DNA from: JAQGMV01 sp035525455
GTDB lineage: Bacteria > Pseudomonadota > Gammaproteobacteria > Burkholderiales > SG8-41
Length of the DNA stretch: 8,851 bases
Reading direction: 5' to 3'
Assembly (NCBI GenBank): GCA_035525455.1
Contig: DATLEF010000072.1
Span: 1 to 8,851, forward strand
Below the pieces are notes generated by a model that did no database searches, was not told the origin of the DNA, and worked only from the letters and a program-made list of their open reading frames with translations. The translations under genes were made by a program, and so were the position numbers. Position 1 is the stretch's first letter, and every line of letters starts with the position of its first letter. Positions 7,820 through 8,851 of this stretch are shown here, piece by piece.

Positions 7820-8167
7820 CTACGCGCTCCACAATATCTGCAAAGTCCACAAACCGTACGCGACCAGCGTCAATATCACGAGCACGTACAGGATCAGCCG
7901 CACGCCCGTGTCCTTGACGTAATCCATGAAAATGTTGCGCACACCCACCCACGAGTGCAGGAGCACGGCGATCACGAAAAGCAGCGTGCCGTAGCGCATG
8001 AGCGGCAGCTGCCACAGCGCGCGCCAATGCGCGTAATCGATATTGGGAAGACTGAAGAGCACGCTCAGGAAGAAGAGCGTGAACATCAGCATGATTGCAG
8101 CGGTGACGCGCTGCATGAGCCAGCCGCGCCAGCCGTAATGCGCGCCTATGACCTCGCGCTCTACCAT
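7820..8167 (-). CDS. sdhD: Succinate dehydrogenase membrane anchor subunit D
   Basis: SdhD, with SdhC, anchors the complex, binds heme b and forms part of the quinone site. The 115-residue product has exactly the E. coli SdhD length. Three membrane helices are visible at about residues 20-40, 57-78 and 90-112. H71 in LLHSWVG matches the E. coli heme ligand H71. D82-Y83 in MDYVKD match the quinone-site residues D82 and Y83. The ATG at 8165-8167 overlaps the end of sdhC by 7 nt (ATATGGTAG), so coupling to sdhC is likely; only a weak GGGGTG precedes it. The frame continues open upstream through sdhC, but that extension is hydrophilic, arginine-rich and not family-like. Confidence 0.96.
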   Translation of the reverse strand: MVEREVIGAHYGWRGWLMQRVTAAIMLMFTLFFLSVLFSLPNIDYAHWRALWQLPLMRYGTLLFVIAVLLHSWVGVRNIFMDYVKDTGVRLILYVLVILTLVAYGLWTLQILWSA

Positions 8168-8535
8168 ATGCACACCCCGATCGCCACTGTCAGCGCAAGG
8201 CTCAGCGCGAGCACGGCCCAGGCGCTCGCGCGCGCTTTTGGCAGGTCGACACCGAGGCGCAGATCGAGCCCAAGGTGGCGTATGCCGGCGAACGTATGAT
8301 GGAGAAACGCCCAGATGAGTCCGAGCATCAGCAGCTTCACGAGCGGGTGGCCGAGCGTCACCTTCATCTCGGCGTAAGCCTCCGGCGTCGAAAGACTGCG
8401 TTCCAGCCCCGCAATAAAGAGCCACAGAAAGAGGAACAGGCCGGCGCCGCTGATCCGATGCAGGATCGATACGACGGCGGGCACAGGCTGGCGTATCTGG
8501 AACAGGTTGAGATGCTTCGGTCTCGCTTTCCGCAT
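8161..8535 (-). CDS. sdhC: Succinate dehydrogenase cytochrome b556 subunit C
   Basis: SdhC is the second membrane anchor and shares heme b and the ubiquinone site with SdhD. From the ATG at 8533-8535 it is 124 residues (E. coli 129). RPKHLNLFQIRQPVPAVVSILHRISG (residues 5-30) matches the conserved N-terminus, with S23 and R27 at the E. coli quinone residues S27 and R31. Membrane helices lie at about 28-47, 66-86 and 104-123. H80 in FLHHTFAGIRH aligns with heme ligand H84. An in-frame TTG at 8569-8571 would add 12 residues (TWVKKTEESPS) but has no Shine-Dalgarno sequence. The ATG has the weak GAAGAAAG 7 nt upstream, so I prefer it. First gene of the operon, with a long leader. Confidence 0.95.
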   Translation of the reverse strand: MRKARPKHLNLFQIRQPVPAVVSILHRISGAGLFLFLWLFIAGLERSLSTPEAYAEMKVTLGHPLVKLLMLGLIWAFLHHTFAGIRHLGLDLRLGVDLPKARASAWAVLALSLALTVAIGVCIW

Positions 8536-8689
8536 CGAGGGGCTTTCTTCGGTTTTTTTAACCCAGGTCAAATAAAGAAGTGAGGCTTGGATCGGCTTCG
8601 GCAGGCGAGTGCTGCGGACGACTGGACTGAAACATTTGCGACAAAGACAGGAAGCAGCACGATGCGGGCCGCACCTGAAACTTCAAGCC

Positions 8690-8717
8690 CGCTGTCGTGC
8701 AGCCGCTCATGACAGCG
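8690..8717 (-). repeat. Inverted repeat in the sdhC leader
   Basis: In the transcript CGCTGTC (8717-8711) and GACAGCG (8696-8690) are perfect 7-bp complements around a 14-nt loop, about 155 nt before the sdhC ATG. The downstream arm is part of a second copy of the CGCTGTCGTRCAGC word also found at 8798-8812. It could be an RNA hairpin in the leader or a DNA-level operator; the sequence alone does not separate the two. Confidence 0.45.
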
Positions 8718-8746
8718 TGCTCCGATCCATCGCGCGAAATGCCAAA

Positions 8747-8760
8747 GTTACTCGTGTAAC
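8747..8760. repeat. Small dyad at the predicted sdhC transcription start
   Basis: GTTAC and GTAAC flank a 4-nt centre, forming a perfect 5-bp inverted repeat. It begins a few bases downstream of the predicted start point (near 8763). A repressor bound here could block transcription, but the site is short and may be chance. Confidence 0.35.
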
Positions 8761-8768
8761 AGTGTGAA

Positions 8769-8796
8769 ATTTTAGCAGCTTCGTCGAGGTCATGAA
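8769..8796 (-). promoter_or_regulatory. Putative sigma-70 promoter of the sdh-gltA-suc operon
   Basis: The minus strand carries TAAAAT (8774-8769, five of six consensus bases) preceded by TG one base upstream (8777-8776), an extended -10. Sixteen bases further upstream is a weak -35, TTCATG (8796-8791). Transcription would begin near 8763 and leave a leader of about 228 nt before the sdhC ATG. It is the only good promoter I see upstream of sdhC. Confidence 0.55.
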
Positions 8797-8797
8797 A

Positions 8798-8812
8798 CGC
8801 TGTCGTACAGCG
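8798..8812. promoter_or_regulatory. Perfect dyad next to the -35 element, candidate operator
   Basis: CGCTGT, a 3-nt centre and ACAGCG form a perfect inverted repeat that ends one base upstream of the putative -35. A partial copy (CGCTGTCGTGCAGC) occurs at 8690-8703, and a further ACAGCG lies at 8712-8717. Position and repetition suggest binding by a dimeric regulator. The protein is unknown. Confidence 0.45.
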
Positions 8813-8851
8813 CACGCCCTCACTTCAGAGCGATGGGCGACGCGTCGGCCG

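Larger units (their letters stand above)
8536..8851. other. Intergenic region upstream of sdhC: promoter, long leader, dyads
   Basis: I find no convincing complete gene in these 316 bases. A GTG-started frame on the minus strand (8815 to 8558) would encode 85 residues with no recognisable domain, and it overlaps the promoter. On the minus strand ADASPIALK followed by TGA (8822-8820) could be the tail of an upstream gene. On the plus strand an ATG at 8833 (MGDASA...) could begin a divergent gene, and GntR-type regulators often neighbour sdhC in betaproteobacteria. Too little sequence remains to decide. The stretch otherwise holds the promoter at 8769-8796 and the repeats listed separately. Confidence 0.6.

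Noticed and set aside
8168..8425. N-terminal extension of the sdhD frame
   Set aside because: It overlaps sdhC out of frame, and the 115-residue product from 8167 matches SdhD end to end.
8549..8571. TTGACC as the -35 of a second promoter close to sdhC
   Set aside because: No acceptable -10 lies 16-18 bases downstream.
8759..8775. CRP-like half site TGTGA near the promoter
   Set aside because: The second half (TCACA at the right spacing) is absent.
8558..8815. 85-codon GTG-started frame upstream of sdhC
   Set aside because: It has no ribosome-binding site and no recognisable family, it overlaps the promoter, and its composition looks non-coding.

Overview
The window holds most of a tricarboxylic-acid-cycle operon, read entirely on the minus strand (right to left): sdhC, sdhD, sdhA, sdhB, sdhE, gltA, sucA (odhA) and the first 235 codons of sucB (odhB), which runs off the left edge. 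High G+C content and the collinear order sdhCDAB-sdhE-gltA-sucA-sucB point to a betaproteobacterium. In Enterobacteria gltA instead lies divergently upstream of sdhCDAB. I cannot name a genus.\n\nLayout: 8536-8851 is the only sizeable gene-free stretch. It holds a credible sigma-70 promoter with an extended -10, several dyads, and an apparent untranslated leader of about 230 nt before sdhC. The five sdh genes (8535 down to 5075) are packed with 4-7 nt overlaps or gaps of at most 22 nt. gltA follows sdhE after 29 nt. A longer 114-nt spacer separates gltA from sucA and holds strong, mutually exclusive inverted repeats, a good place for a cis-acting RNA. sucA and sucB are 61 nt apart.\n\nFunction: citrate synthase feeds acetyl-CoA into the cycle. 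SucA and SucB (E1 and E2 of 2-oxoglutarate dehydrogenase) make succinyl-CoA. SdhCDAB oxidises succinate and reduces quinone at the inner membrane, and SdhE helps insert the covalent FAD of SdhA. All catalytic, metal, heme and flavin ligands I checked are present, so the genes look intact and housekeeping in character.\n\nI see no mobile element, CRISPR array, RNA gene, defence system or unknown protein family. The parts worth a second look are non-coding or linker features: the gltA-sucA leader, a perfect 20-bp palindrome inside the SucB linker, and the repeated dyads around the sdhC promoter.
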